Below are positions 50,486-60,018 of a DNA stretch of 64,000 nt, piece after piece. This DNA is from an uncultured Verrucomicrobiales bacterium (GTDB taxonomy: Bacteria; Verrucomicrobiota; Verrucomicrobiia; Verrucomicrobiales; Akkermansiaceae): positions 1 to 64,000 of the forward strand of contig CALGJQ010000001.1 of assembly GCA_937928545.1 (NCBI GenBank), given 5' to 3'. Within the stretch, counting starts at the first letter, position 1. Each line of letters begins with the position of its first letter. The position numbers and the translations under genes were made by a program. The notes below the pieces were generated by a model, which saw nothing but the letters and a program-made list of their open reading frames with translations, searched no databases and had not been told where the DNA came from.

Positions 50486-52681
50486 CTACTTCCGAGCTGC
50501 CGCAGCCTGCTCCAGCGCCTCCAACGCATCATCCGGGCCAAAGACCTCAGGCATCAAGATCACCGGTGCATCAGGATCAGCAGGCGCAATCACATTTACT
50601 GGCAGGTTCGCTCGTCCATATCGTTTCAGGTCATCATTAATCGATTGCAGACGGTCAGTATTGTCAGCCTTAATCAAGATCACGTTGAGCTCTTCCAACT
50701 TATCGAGAACTTTCTGATTTGAGAACACACGGCCCTCATTCACTTTGCAAGTCGCTCACCAATCCGCTGTGTAGTCGACCCAAACGATTCTCTTCTTCGG
50801 TCGCGAGAGTTCCATAATCCCCGGATACCATTCGTTCCAAGCCAAGCCCTTCTCTGGTGGCTTAGAAGTCGAATAGGCCCAAGTCAAACCACCAAGAGTC
50901 AGCACTGCGGCCAAACCATAGCCCGTCACAAAGCGTTTCCCTTTTGCCACCATCGGAGTTCCCCAGCGGCCATAAATATAGGCCCCTAGTCCAATCAACA
51001 GGAGAGCGAAGAGGAAAATATTAAAGTGAGAATCACCCACCAACTTCATGTAGCCCTTCATGAAAAACACCGCCGTTGCGAAGACGAAGAAGGACATGAT
51101 CTGCTTAAAGCTCTCCATCCACGCCCCCGGACGAGGAAGCTTTTTAATGAGTGCCGGAAAGAGCGAGAGAATGATATAGGGCGAAGCAATCCCCAATCCA
51201 AAGACCGTGAAAATCACAAAAGCCTTCGCTGGCGGCTGGGCCAAGGCAAAGGCCATCGCCGCGCCCAAGAACGGGCCAGAACAAGGCGTCGCCACCAAAG
51301 TTGTCAAGACACCCGAGAAGAAAGAACCCGAGTAACCCTTCTTCGCCTGCAGCTCACCACCCACACTCGTCATACTCGTTCCCACCTCAAACACGCCATA
51401 AAGATTCAGCCCCATCAGGAAGAAGAAGATGATCATCGTCGCTAAGAAATACGGGTTCGCCAGCTGCTGACCCCAATCCAACTTCAGCGAAATAATAATC
51501 GCGGCCAAGACCCACATCGCGATCAAAAGCCCTAAGCCAAAGACCATCCCGTGCACCTTAATCTTACTCTCATCTTCACCGGCCTGGGACACAAAGCCCA
51601 TCACCTTCAAGCCCAAGACCGGAAAAACACAGGGCATGAGATTCAAAATCAAACCCCCTAAGAAAACCAAACCCAGCGATGAGAAAAAGGTCACCTTCTT
51701 CTCCTTCGCCCCACCCAAGAGAACCGCCTCGGGACGCGCATCGACATCATAGACTTCCAGTCCCGCTTTCCGATCAGCCTCGGTCGCCGGAACAAAGGCC
51801 GACAAATGACCACCACCCGAACTCACATCCGCGTCCGGCGTCAAAGGGACATTGATCTCAATACTCCCCTGCCCAAAATCACTCTCAAAAGCGAGCATCC
51901 CCGAAAGCGAATCCTTCACCTCGCCCGCGCTGATAACGAGTTCGTCATTCCCTTCATTTCGCGCCAGCGAGAGAATCACCTTCCCCTCTTTGATTTCCAC
52001 TCCCTGCTCGGCTTGCGAATCAACCTGCTCATCGGTCGAGAAGAAATAAACTGGCTCTTTGATCTCCATTCCCTCGGGATGAATAAACTCAACCCTGATC
52101 TTATTCTCTTCCTCAGTCGCGATCGCCCCCCAAGCCGAACTGTCCTGCGGCAATTTCTCACTCACCTCTGCAAAAAAGCCCTCCTCTTCCTCCACAAACT
52201 TCGTCTCATCCCCCGCACGAAGCACGAAAGAGAAATCGTGATTTCCCGGCATGCAGACCACATCGCACTCCAACCAGCTCAGGCTCCCCTTGATCGTAAA
52301 CTCTTTCCCCTGCTCGACATCATCACTCGCTTCCACCTGAGCCACAAAGGTCACTTTCCCTTCGTACCCATAACTGATGACTCCCTCACTCGACTTCATG
52401 ACATGAGGAGTCGGGAATTGTAATTCACCCGCCGTAAACCCGGCTGGCAGTTCCCATTCGACAGAAGGAGGCAAACCACTCGATCCAGCATTCTCAAAAT
52501 AGGCGTGATACTTCGGCTTCAAATCCAAAGTAAACGCCACGCGGAAATAATCTCCCGCCTCAACTGCTGTCACCTCCGGCGTGACCTTGACCGTAGTCTC
52601 ACCACCCTCACCAAATCTATTTTGAGCCTGCGTGAGAGGCGCGAGAAGGAAGGCGAGGAAGAGAATAAGAGAACGTTGCAT
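50486..52681 (-). CDS. dsbD: DsbD-family protein-disulfide reductase with in-frame UGA (candidate selenoprotein)
   Basis: The frame from ATG 52681 is interrupted by a single TGA at 50756-50758 and then continues in the same frame to 50486, giving 731 residues if the UGA is decoded. The protein has a signal peptide (MQRSLILFLAFLLAPLTQAQ), a periplasmic N-terminal domain with C-D-V-V-C, and an eight-helix DsbD/CcdA membrane domain with both conserved cysteines (C351 in NLMPCVFPVLG, C467 in ATPCSGPF). A thioredoxin domain then reads DW-UGA-ATCKVNEG, where DsbD proteins have DWCxxC. The UGA replaces exactly the first active-site Cys (position 642). The downstream 90 codons (VFSNQKVLDKLEELNVILIKAD, LPVNVIAP) are typical thioredoxin sequence without decay. 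DsbD passes electrons from cytoplasmic thioredoxin to periplasmic thiol proteins. A nonsense mutation is the alternative. Confidence 0.75.
50715..50742 (-). promoter_or_regulatory. SECIS-like hairpin downstream of the in-frame UGA
   Basis: On the minus strand, starting 13 bases after the UGA, TGA-A-TGAG (50742-50735) pairs with CTCA-AA-TCA (50723-50715): 7 base pairs with a small internal loop, extendable by two G-U pairs. The loop is GGCCGTGTGTT, containing the G and GU expected in bacterial SECIS apical loops. Distance and size are similar to the element in E. coli fdhF. Such short hairpins can occur by chance. Confidence 0.4.
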
Positions 52682-52790
52682 AGATCTGAAGTCGTGGATT
52701 GTCTTTGAGAGGGGACGAGAGGACGATTTGTTCCCAGTTTATTTCAAAAAGCAAGCGGCCAAGTTCCTAAGATTCGTCTCTCAATCTGAA

Positions 52791-52818
52791 TTTCCACTCA
52801 CAATCCGAGTCTTATAAT
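52791..52818 (+). promoter_or_regulatory. Candidate sigma-70-type promoter of the glycosidase-glycosyltransferase gene
   Basis: A consensus TATAAT box at 52813-52818 lies 16 bases after a weak -35-like TTTCCA (52791-52796) and 42 bases ahead of the start codon at 52861. It is in the divergent intergenic region with the dsbD-type gene. Confidence 0.35.
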
Positions 52819-52860
52819 TCGAACTTTGGCTCCTGAACCATTTCACCTATCGTCCTACTC

Positions 52861-54945
52861 ATGCGACTCACCGTGCACGGAAAGCACTTCCATCTTGATG
52901 GAAGCCCACACTTCCTGCGCACCGTCACTTACGGCCCCTTCCCGCCGGAGTCCCCCCACTCACCCGCCACCGACTTCCCAAAGATCCGCTCCTCCGGATT
53001 CGACTCCATCCGCATTTACCACCTCCCCGACCAAGCCTTCCTCGATACCGCCGCCGAAAACGACCTCCTCGTCATCCCCACCCACGCTTGGGGACACGGC
53101 TGCGACTTCATTAACGAAGACATCGCTCTTTTCGAAAACGCCCGCCGCGACCTCAAGGTCTGGCTCACCAAACACCACCCCCACCCCGCCCTCGGAGCCC
53201 TCCTCGTCGGGAACGAAATCCCCTCAGACATGGCCCGCTGGATGACCCCTTGGAAAGTCAACCGCGCCCTCGACTCCCTCATCCGCTCCGCCCAAAAAGC
53301 CGCCCCCGGCCTCCCCATCGCCTACGCCAACTTCCCCACCACCGAATACCTCGAGCCACCCTCCGCCGACTTCACCGCCTTCAACATCTACCTCGAAGAC
53401 CAAGAAGCCTTCCAAAGCTACCTCCCCCGCCTTCACCACCTCGCCGGTGACCGCCCCGTCTTCCTCACCGAATTCGGCATGGACACTCAGCGCAACTCCG
53501 AGGACGCCCAGGCCACTCTCCTCCCCACCGCCCTCCGCCTCTCCCGCCTCGCCGGCCTCGCCGGAGCCACCCTCTACGCCTGGTCAGACCACTGGTTTAA
53601 CAACAACCGCAGCATGGACGAATGGTCCTTCGGCCTCCTCCGCCGCGACCTCTCAGAAAAACCAGCCCTCTCAGCTCTCCGAAACCTCACCCTCCCCACC
53701 CCCCTCCCCGAAAATCCCCCCAAATTCTCCGTCATCATCTGCACTCGCAACGGCCAAGACCGCCTCGTCAGCTGCCTCGATGCCTGCCGCAACATCGACT
53801 ACCCCGACTTCGAAATCATCGTCGTCAACGACGGCTCCACCGACCAAACCGCCGCCATCCTCGACCAAGAAAAAGGCATCACCACCTACCACCTCGACCC
53901 CTGCGGCCTCTCCGCTGCCCGAAACCACGGCGCCCTAAAATCCTCCGGTGACATCCTCGCCTACACCGACGACGACTGCCAACCCGACACCCAATGGCTC
54001 ACCTGGCTCGCCCGCACCTATTCTGAGACCGACTACTCCGCCATCGGCGGCCCAAACCTCGCCCCCGTCCCCGACTCCCGCGGCCTCGCCCTCACCACCG
54101 CCGCCCCCGGCGCCCCCACCCACGTCATGATCGATGACACCACCGCCGAGCACCTCCCCGGCTGCCACCTCTCGGTCAAAAAATCCGCCTTCAACGAAAT
54201 CGGCGGCTTCGACCCCATCTTCCAAACCGCCGGCGACGACGTCGACTTCTGCTGGCGCCTCCGCGACCACGGCCACTCCCTCGGCTTCTCCGGCGCCTCC
54301 TTCGTCTGGCACCACCGCCGCGCCACCCCCGCAAAATACCTCAAACAACAAAGCGGCTACGGCAAAGCCGAGGCCCTCCTCTACAAAAAACACCCCCACC
54401 GCTTCTCCCAAGGCGGCATCCGCTGGGAAGGCTGCGTTTACCAAGGCATCGCCCTCGGTATCGAGCCCGGCGACTTCATCTACACCGGCCCCACCGGCGA
54501 GGCCCCCTACCAATCCCTCGGCAAGCTCCTCCGCCAACCCATGCGCGGCCTTCATCCTAAATTCGATACCCCCCTAAACCAAACCCTCCTCAAACTCCTC
54601 ACCTTCGCCCAAATACACCTCCGCCACCGCGCCCGCAAAAAACACGGCGGCCCCTCCGCCCGTGGCTCCTGGCCCTCCGCCCCCCGCCAAAACTCCTACT
54701 CCTCCACCCTCACCCTCATCAACTCCGATGGCCTCTCCCGCCATCACCTCTACCGCCAACTCCTCCAAGACGGCTGGAAATCCTGCCCCGACCCCGACTT
54801 TGACCTCCAAAAAGGCACCCTCAAACTCCTCGCCGCCACCGAACAAACCGGCACCCCCACCAACCGCACCTTCATCGGCCTCAACCAAGCCCCCCTCGAC
54901 CTCCTCCAAAGCGCCGAAGCCGCTGGATTCTCCAAATCACCCTGA
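52861..54945 (+). CDS. Glycoside hydrolase-like / family 2 glycosyltransferase fusion
   Basis: A 694-residue protein without signal peptide. Residues 1-280 look like a clan-A (TIM-barrel) glycosidase: HLDGSPHFLRTVTYGPF, then acid/base E119 in LLVGNEIPSDM and nucleophile E204 in PVFLTEFGMD, with a conserved W-S-D-H-W segment. Residues about 287-520 form a GT-A glycosyltransferase of family 2: FSVIICTRNGQDRLVSCL, VVNDGSTDQT, LSAARNHGAL, the D-x-D region YTDDDCQP, GCHLSVKKSAFNEIGGFD and the ED-like DDVDFCWRLRDHG. The last ~170 residues are of unknown type. Having hydrolase and transferase in one cytoplasmic chain suggests glycan remodelling or exopolysaccharide synthesis. Codon use is extremely NNC-rich. 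Confidence 0.82.
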   Translation: MRLTVHGKHFHLDGSPHFLRTVTYGPFPPESPHSPATDFPKIRSSGFDSIRIYHLPDQAFLDTAAENDLLVIPTHAWGHGCDFINEDIALFENARRDLKVWLTKHHPHPALGALLVGNEIPSDMARWMTPWKVNRALDSLIRSAQKAAPGLPIAYANFPTTEYLEPPSADFTAFNIYLEDQEAFQSYLPRLHHLAGDRPVFLTEFGMDTQRNSEDAQATLLPTALRLSRLAGLAGATLYAWSDHWFNNNRSMDEWSFGLLRRDLSEKPALSALRNLTLPTPLPENPPKFSVIICTRNGQDRLVSCLDACRNIDYPDFEIIVVNDGSTDQTAAILDQEKGITTYHLDPCGLSAARNHGALKSSGDILAYTDDDCQPDTQWLTWLARTYSETDYSAIGGPNLAPVPDSRGLALTTAAPGAPTHVMIDDTTAEHLPGCHLSVKKSAFNEIGGFDPIFQTAGDDVDFCWRLRDHGHSLGFSGASFVWHHRRATPAKYLKQQSGYGKAEALLYKKHPHRFSQGGIRWEGCVYQGIALGIEPGDFIYTGPTGEAPYQSLGKLLRQPMRGLHPKFDTPLNQTLLKLLTFAQIHLRHRARKKHGGPSARGSWPSAPRQNSYSSTLTLINSDGLSRHHLYRQLLQDGWKSCPDPDFDLQKGTLKLLAATEQTGTPTNRTFIGLNQAPLDLLQSAEAAGFSKSP

Positions 54946-55008
54946 TGTGTCGATTTTATTGAGAATTATCGACACATCTTCTTGACCTGTCGCTGCCATC
55001 GACACATT
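54944..55008. promoter_or_regulatory. Inverted and direct ATCGACACAT repeats ahead of the fic gene
   Basis: GATGTGTCGAT (54944-54954) and ATCGACACATC (54968-54978) form a perfect 11-bp inverted repeat. A third half-site ATCGACACATT follows at 54998-55008, 30 bases from the second, and degenerate TGTCG and GTCGAT elements lie between and after them. The array ends 35 bases before the fic start, so it is a good candidate operator. Confidence 0.55.
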
Positions 55009-55043
55009 CTCGAAACGCGTCGATCAATCCAGTTTTCGTAAAC

Positions 55044-56144
55044 ATGTCGTGGAATCCCGAACAGCCCTACAATGAGCTCCCGCTCCTTCCGCCTCAGGCC
55101 GAATTAGAGACTCCCCGCGTCTTAAAACAATGTATTCTCTCACGAACCGCGCTGGAAAAAGTCAACCAAGCCGCTGATTTTCTCCCCAACAAAGAGTTAC
55201 TCATCAACATCATGCCCCTACTCGAAGCACGAGCTAGCTCCGAGATCGAAAACATCATCACAACCACTGACCGTCTCTTCAGAAGCTCTGCGGTCGAAAA
55301 AAACTCCACTGATTCAGCCACCAAAGAAGCCCTCAGCTATCGCAAGGCCTTGCACGCGGGCTTCCAAAGCATCCAACAACGTCCTCTCAGCACTACCACC
55401 GCCGAGGAAATCTGCTCAGTCATCAAACAACAAGAGATGAAAATCCGCCGAATCCCCGGCACCACTCTGAGCAATGAACGCAGTGGCGAAACAATCTACA
55501 CCCCACCAGCCGGAGAACACATCATCCTCGAAAAACTCGGGAACTGGGAGAAATTCATCCACCATCCCGGCGATCTCGATCCCCTCGTCGTCATGGCCGC
55601 CGCCCACTATCAATTCGAAGCCATCCACCCCTTCACCGATGGCAATGGGCGCACCGGCCGCATCCTCAATCTTCTGATCCTCACCAGCCAAGGACTCCTC
55701 AAATCACCCATCCTCTACCACAGCCGGGGCATCATCAGACGCAAGGCCGAGTACTACCAAAACCTCATTTCTGTCACCCGCACCGATTGCTGGGAACCCT
55801 GGATTCTCTACATGCTAGAAGTCATCGAAGAATCCGCCCAATGGACCTTTCACAAGATCAACACCATTCGCGAACTCCGCCGGAGAACCAAAGAAACCCT
55901 CCGCAAAAAACACCCAAATCTCTACTCCGCCGAATTCCTCGACGTCCTCTTCAACCAACCCTACTGCCGCATTGCTGATCTCGTTGAAGCCGGAATCGCG
56001 AAACGCCAAGCCGCCTCCACCTATTTAAAACAACTCGTCGATGGTGGTATGCTCTCAGAAGAAAAAGTAGGGCGCGAAAAACTCTTCATCCACCATGCCT
56101 TTCTTGATCTCCTTCTCGACGAATCAGATCCTACGGAATCATAA
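55044..56144 (+). CDS. Fic-domain protein with C-terminal winged helix
   Basis: A 366-residue Fic protein. The catalytic loop is HPFTDGNGRTGR (His at residue 195), matching the AMP-transfer consensus H-P-F-x-D-G-N-G-R-x-x-R. A preceding Fic N-terminal domain contains EARASSEIENIITTTDRLF; its S-x-x-x-E-x-x-x-I-like part (SSEIENI) may serve as the inhibitory helix. The C-terminal ~70 residues (RIADLVEAGIAKRQAASTYL, LVDGGMLSEEKVGREKLF) form a winged-helix DNA-binding domain. Fic proteins of this layout usually AMPylate a target and may autoregulate. Repeated ATCGACACAT sites lie directly upstream. It ends 14 bases before queA. Confidence 0.92.
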   Translation: MSWNPEQPYNELPLLPPQAELETPRVLKQCILSRTALEKVNQAADFLPNKELLINIMPLLEARASSEIENIITTTDRLFRSSAVEKNSTDSATKEALSYRKALHAGFQSIQQRPLSTTTAEEICSVIKQQEMKIRRIPGTTLSNERSGETIYTPPAGEHIILEKLGNWEKFIHHPGDLDPLVVMAAAHYQFEAIHPFTDGNGRTGRILNLLILTSQGLLKSPILYHSRGIIRRKAEYYQNLISVTRTDCWEPWILYMLEVIEESAQWTFHKINTIRELRRRTKETLRKKHPNLYSAEFLDVLFNQPYCRIADLVEAGIAKRQAASTYLKQLVDGGMLSEEKVGREKLFIHHAFLDLLLDESDPTES

Positions 56145-56158
56145 AGATCATCGCCAAC

Positions 56159-57130
56159 ATGCGCACCACCGACTTCCACTACGATCTTCCGCCCGAGCTC
56201 ATCGCCTCTCGTCCGCTCGCTGACCGCGCGTCCTCGCGCATGATGCTCATCGACCGTGCCACTGGGGAAATCTCTCACCACCAATTCTCCGATTTCCCAG
56301 ATCTCCTCCCCCCAGATCACCTCCTCGTCCTCAACGACACCAAAGTCATCCCCGCCCGCCTCTTCTCCAATGATGGCAAGATCGAGCTCGTCCGCACCAA
56401 CGCCGCCGACCCCCACCATTGGTGGTGCCTCGTCCGCCCCGGCAAAAAAATGAAACCCGGCCGCGGTGTCGAAGTTGGCCAAAGTACAGGAACCGTCATA
56501 CAAACTAACGAAAAAGGCGAACGCCTCATCGAATGGGACACCCCGCCCGACCTCGACGAACACGGCCACCTCGCTCTCCCGCACTACATGGAGCGCGAGC
56601 CCGACAAGGCCGACCGCGACCGCTACCAAACCGTTTACGCCAAGGAAGAAGGAGCGATCGCCGCCCCCACCGCCGGCCTCCACTTCACTCCCGAGCTCCT
56701 CTCAAAACTCGACCACACCTTCCTCACCCTTCACGTCGGCGTCGGAACCTTCCGCCCCGTCAAAGCGGAGGACCCACGCGATCACGACATGCACTCCGAG
56801 CGTTACGAAATCAGCGCCGAAGCCGCTGCCAAAATGCAATCGGCCAAGAAAATCGCCGCCGTCGGCACCACCGTGACCCGCGTCCTCGAGCACCTCGTCC
56901 GTGATCGCGAAATCGCCGCCTGCCATGGTGAAACCGACATCTTCATCTACCCGCCCTACCAATTCAAAGCGATCAACGCGCTCCAAACCAACTTCCACCT
57001 CCCCTGCAGCACCCTCATGATGCTCGTCTCCGCCTTCGCCACCCGCGAACTCATCATGGAAGCCTACGCCAAAGCCGTCGAAGAACGCTACCGCTTCTAC
57101 TCCTACGGCGACTGCATGCTCATCCTCTGA
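56159..57130 (+). CDS. queA: S-adenosylmethionine:tRNA ribosyltransferase-isomerase QueA
   Basis: A 323-residue protein, slightly shorter than the usual 340-360 residues. Characteristic stretches: FHYDLPPELIASRPLADRASSRM, LVLNDTKVIPARLF, the AAPTAGLHFTPELL motif, FLTLHVGVGTFRPVKAED, HSERYEISAEAA and FATRELIMEAYAKAVEERYRFYSYGDCMLI at the C-terminus. QueA transfers and rearranges the ribosyl moiety of AdoMet to preQ1-tRNA to make epoxyqueuosine. No other queuosine genes are adjacent. The next gene starts 5 bases downstream. Confidence 0.95.
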   Translation: MRTTDFHYDLPPELIASRPLADRASSRMMLIDRATGEISHHQFSDFPDLLPPDHLLVLNDTKVIPARLFSNDGKIELVRTNAADPHHWWCLVRPGKKMKPGRGVEVGQSTGTVIQTNEKGERLIEWDTPPDLDEHGHLALPHYMEREPDKADRDRYQTVYAKEEGAIAAPTAGLHFTPELLSKLDHTFLTLHVGVGTFRPVKAEDPRDHDMHSERYEISAEAAAKMQSAKKIAAVGTTVTRVLEHLVRDREIAACHGETDIFIYPPYQFKAINALQTNFHLPCSTLMMLVSAFATRELIMEAYAKAVEERYRFYSYGDCMLIL

Positions 57131-57135
57131 AGACC

Positions 57136-59802
57136 ATGCCTCTCGATCTCACTTCCTTCTTCAACGAACCCGACTGGCACCATCGCTTCGATGAACACAT
57201 CCTCGCCCACGGAAAAAAAATCTCCTCCCCCCGCTTCCTCACTTCTCTCAACCTCGAAGAAGTCGATGACGGCTTCCTCCTCACCGGCCGCGCCGATGAG
57301 CACGACGCGGAAATCAATCTCTGGCCCGAATCCGAAAGTCACTGGGCCTTTGACACCTCCTGCACCTGCGACTTCGGCCCCTTCTGCCCCCACGCCGCCG
57401 CCGCCCTCCTCCGCGCCTCCCGTCCCAACACCCTCGCCCGACTTCTCCGAGGTGGCGGAACTTCCCCTCAAGCAAACCCCGATAAAAAACCTTCGCAACT
57501 TAGCGACTTAGCGGTTCAAAAAGACAACACGGTTTACGAACCCACCTTCCATCTCGAAGTCGCCGAGGAACCAGCCAGCACCCGCGTCGTCCAACTCCTC
57601 CTCCAAGCGCTCAAACTCAAAAACCGCGACACCTGGCTCGTCGCTCGCCCCACCGTCCGCTACGGCCCGCACGAATTCCCCCTCATCAAGACCTCCACCG
57701 AATCAACTGTCACCCGCGACAAAGCCGCCGAATTCCGCGCCATCGAGCAACTCACCAAGCTCGCCCTCACCAACCTCTCTACCAACCCCACCTACCGCTT
57801 CCTCCTCTCCCTCGCTAAAAAACAATCCTCCGAGCTCTCCGTCGAAGGCTGCTGGTTCCCAGACCCACACCTCTCTACCCCCTCCATGTATTGGCCATGG
57901 TTCAGATCAAAAGCCGCCAAAATGCTCACCGAGCACAACTGGACCGTCAGCATCGATGCCGACTTCGGCCATGAAGTCCACGAACTCACGGACGAGGAAC
58001 TAAAAGCCTCTCTCGAACCCGAACCCGGCGGTTGGTTTAAGCTCTCCGTCGGCATCGACATCAACGACCAACGCCTCGACCTCCTCCCTATTCTCGCTGC
58101 CCTTCTCGATGGCGACACCATCGACCAACTCGCCGAACTCGATGACGACGAACCACACCTCGTCTACCTCCCCAGCGGCGGCGCACTTCAAGTCCCTGCT
58201 GGTCGCCTCCGCACCATCCTCCATCACCTCGCCGCCCTCACCGATCCCAAGGCCCCCTCCCTTCACCCCATCGATGCCGCCAATCTTTTAGAAGCCGAAG
58301 CCCTCCCAATCGATCCCCCCGCCGAGCTAAAGCAACTCCGAGAAAAACTCCGCGTCAAAGAATCTTCACCCGAAGAATTTGCCCCACCCGATGGCCTCCA
58401 AGCCGAACTCCGCGACTACCAAAAAACCGGAGCCGACTGGATCTCCTTCCTCGCCGCGCACCAGCTCAACGGCATCCTCGCCGACGACATGGGCCTTGGA
58501 AAAACTCTCCAAACCCTCACCCACATCTTGCGCCTTAAGAACAGCGAGCAAACCGGCCCCGTTTTAATCGTCGCCCCCACCTCCGTGGTCCCAAACTGGT
58601 TCGCCGAGGCCAAAAAATTCACCCCCTCCCTCAAGGCCATCATCCTCCACGGCCCTCAACGCAAAAAACTCTTCCCTCACATCCCCCACGCCGACCTCGT
58701 CCTCACCTCCTTCGCCCTCATCCAACGCGACGTCGAAGAACTCAAGAAACACCACTTCCAGCTCATTGTCCTAGACGAAGCCCAGCACATCAAAAACCCC
58801 TCCGCCAAGGTCAGCAAAGCCGCTTGCGAACTCAAAAGCGACCAACGCCTTTGCCTCTCCGGAACCCCCGTCGAAAATAACCTCGGTGAAGTTTGGTCCC
58901 TCTTCCGCTTCCTCATGCCCGGCTTCCTCGGACCGCTCGAACGCTTCCGCAAAAACTACCAAAACCCCATCGAAAAAGAAGACGACGTAGAACGCCGCGA
59001 CTTCCTCCGCGCCCGCCTCGGCCCCCTCATCCTCCGCCGTACGAAGGACCAAGTCGCCACCGAACTCCCGCCCAAAACCATCCTCGTCCACCCTGTCGAT
59101 CTCAACTCCGCCCAACGTGACCTCTACGAAACGGTCCGCGCCACCATGGATAAAAAAGTCCGCGACGCCATCAAAGCACGTGGCCTCGAAAAATCCCAAT
59201 TCGCGATCCTCGACGCCCTCCTCAAGCTCCGCCAAATCTGCTGCCACCCACAGCTCCTGAAACTCACCACCGAAGAAGCGCGCAAAGCCAAACGCTCCGC
59301 AAAATTAGAATACCTCTTCGAGCTCCTCGAAACCCTCTTCGCCGAAGGCCGCCGCGTCCTCCTTTTCTCCCAGTTCACCTCCATGCTCGCCATGATCGAG
59401 ACCGAGCTCAACATCCGACGAATCTCGTACTTAAAACTCACTGGCGAATCAAAAGACCGCGGCAAACTAGTCGATCGTTTCCAAAACGAAACCATCCCCA
59501 TCTTCCTCATCTCCCTTAAAGCCGGCGGCACCGGCCTCAACCTCACTGCCGCCGATAGCGTCATCCACTTCGACCCCTGGTGGAACCCCGCCGCCGAAAA
59601 CCAAGCCACCGACCGCGCCTATCGCATCGGCCAAGACAAGCCCGTCTTCGTCCACAAACTCATCTGCGCCGGCACCGTCGAGGACCGCATCCACCAGCTT
59701 CAGCAGAAAAAATCACTCCTCGCCGACTCCCTCCTCGACGGCGCTGTCAAAGCCACCCCAGATGCCGCCGCTCTCCAAGAACTTCTCAAACCCCTCGCCT
59801 AA
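57136..59802 (+). CDS. SWIM-type zinc finger / SNF2-family helicase
   Basis: An 888-residue protein. A SWIM zinc finger is visible near residues 70-95 (SCTCDFGPFCPHAAAALL, C-x-C-x(n)-C-x-H). A variable middle region is followed by a Swi2/Snf2 ATPase: Walker A in LADDMGLGKTLQTL near residue 450, DEAQHIKNP near 546, SGTPVENNLGEVWSLF, and the helicase C half with LLFSQFTSMLAMIE, FLISLKAGGTGLNLTAAD and DRAYRIGQDKPVFVHKLI. Such proteins remodel protein-DNA complexes (RapA/HepA-like); the specific role is not known. It starts 5 bases after queA and is followed by the VF530 gene 6 bases on. Confidence 0.93.
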   Translation: MPLDLTSFFNEPDWHHRFDEHILAHGKKISSPRFLTSLNLEEVDDGFLLTGRADEHDAEINLWPESESHWAFDTSCTCDFGPFCPHAAAALLRASRPNTLARLLRGGGTSPQANPDKKPSQLSDLAVQKDNTVYEPTFHLEVAEEPASTRVVQLLLQALKLKNRDTWLVARPTVRYGPHEFPLIKTSTESTVTRDKAAEFRAIEQLTKLALTNLSTNPTYRFLLSLAKKQSSELSVEGCWFPDPHLSTPSMYWPWFRSKAAKMLTEHNWTVSIDADFGHEVHELTDEELKASLEPEPGGWFKLSVGIDINDQRLDLLPILAALLDGDTIDQLAELDDDEPHLVYLPSGGALQVPAGRLRTILHHLAALTDPKAPSLHPIDAANLLEAEALPIDPPAELKQLREKLRVKESSPEEFAPPDGLQAELRDYQKTGADWISFLAAHQLNGILADDMGLGKTLQTLTHILRLKNSEQTGPVLIVAPTSVVPNWFAEAKKFTPSLKAIILHGPQRKKLFPHIPHADLVLTSFALIQRDVEELKKHHFQLIVLDEAQHIKNPSAKVSKAACELKSDQRLCLSGTPVENNLGEVWSLFRFLMPGFLGPLERFRKNYQNPIEKEDDVERRDFLRARLGPLILRRTKDQVATELPPKTILVHPVDLNSAQRDLYETVRATMDKKVRDAIKARGLEKSQFAILDALLKLRQICCHPQLLKLTTEEARKAKRSAKLEYLFELLETLFAEGRRVLLFSQFTSMLAMIETELNIRRISYLKLTGESKDRGKLVDRFQNETIPIFLISLKAGGTGLNLTAADSVIHFDPWWNPAAENQATDRAYRIGQDKPVFVHKLICAGTVEDRIHQLQQKKSLLADSLLDGAVKATPDAAALQELLKPLA

Positions 59803-59808
59803 AAATTC

Positions 59809-60018
59809 ATGCCCTCAAACGACCCACTCCACGGAATCAAACTCGAGCAAATGCTCATTCAGCTCGAAGACAAATTAGGCTGGGATGAACTCGCCGACCG
59901 CATCCGCATTCGCTGCTTCGCGAATGATCCTTCCCTCAAATCCTGCCTCAAATTCCTCCGCCGTACCCCTTGGGCCCGGAACAAGGTCGAGATCCTCTAC
60001 CGAGAGACCTTCTGTTAA
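59809..60018 (+). CDS. VF530 (DUF2132) family DNA-binding-like protein
   Basis: A 69-residue protein that matches the VF530/DUF2132 family along its whole length: [40 protein letters not shown] and [17 protein letters not shown]. The family is small, helical and structurally similar to DNA-binding domains, with no fixed function. It follows the SNF2 helicase by 6 bases, probably in one transcript, and its stop overlaps the stop of the convergent AraC-type gene by 4 bases. Confidence 0.92.
   Translation: MPSNDPLHGIKLEQMLIQLEDKLGWDELADRIRIRCFANDPSLKSCLKFLRRTPWARNKVEILYRETFC

Noticed and set aside
50486-50743. A separate 85-residue gene starting MNEGRVFSNQ
   Set aside because: It is the in-frame continuation of the DsbD-type thioredoxin domain beyond the UGA. 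There is no independent ribosome-binding site, and the CxxC second Cys lies before its start.
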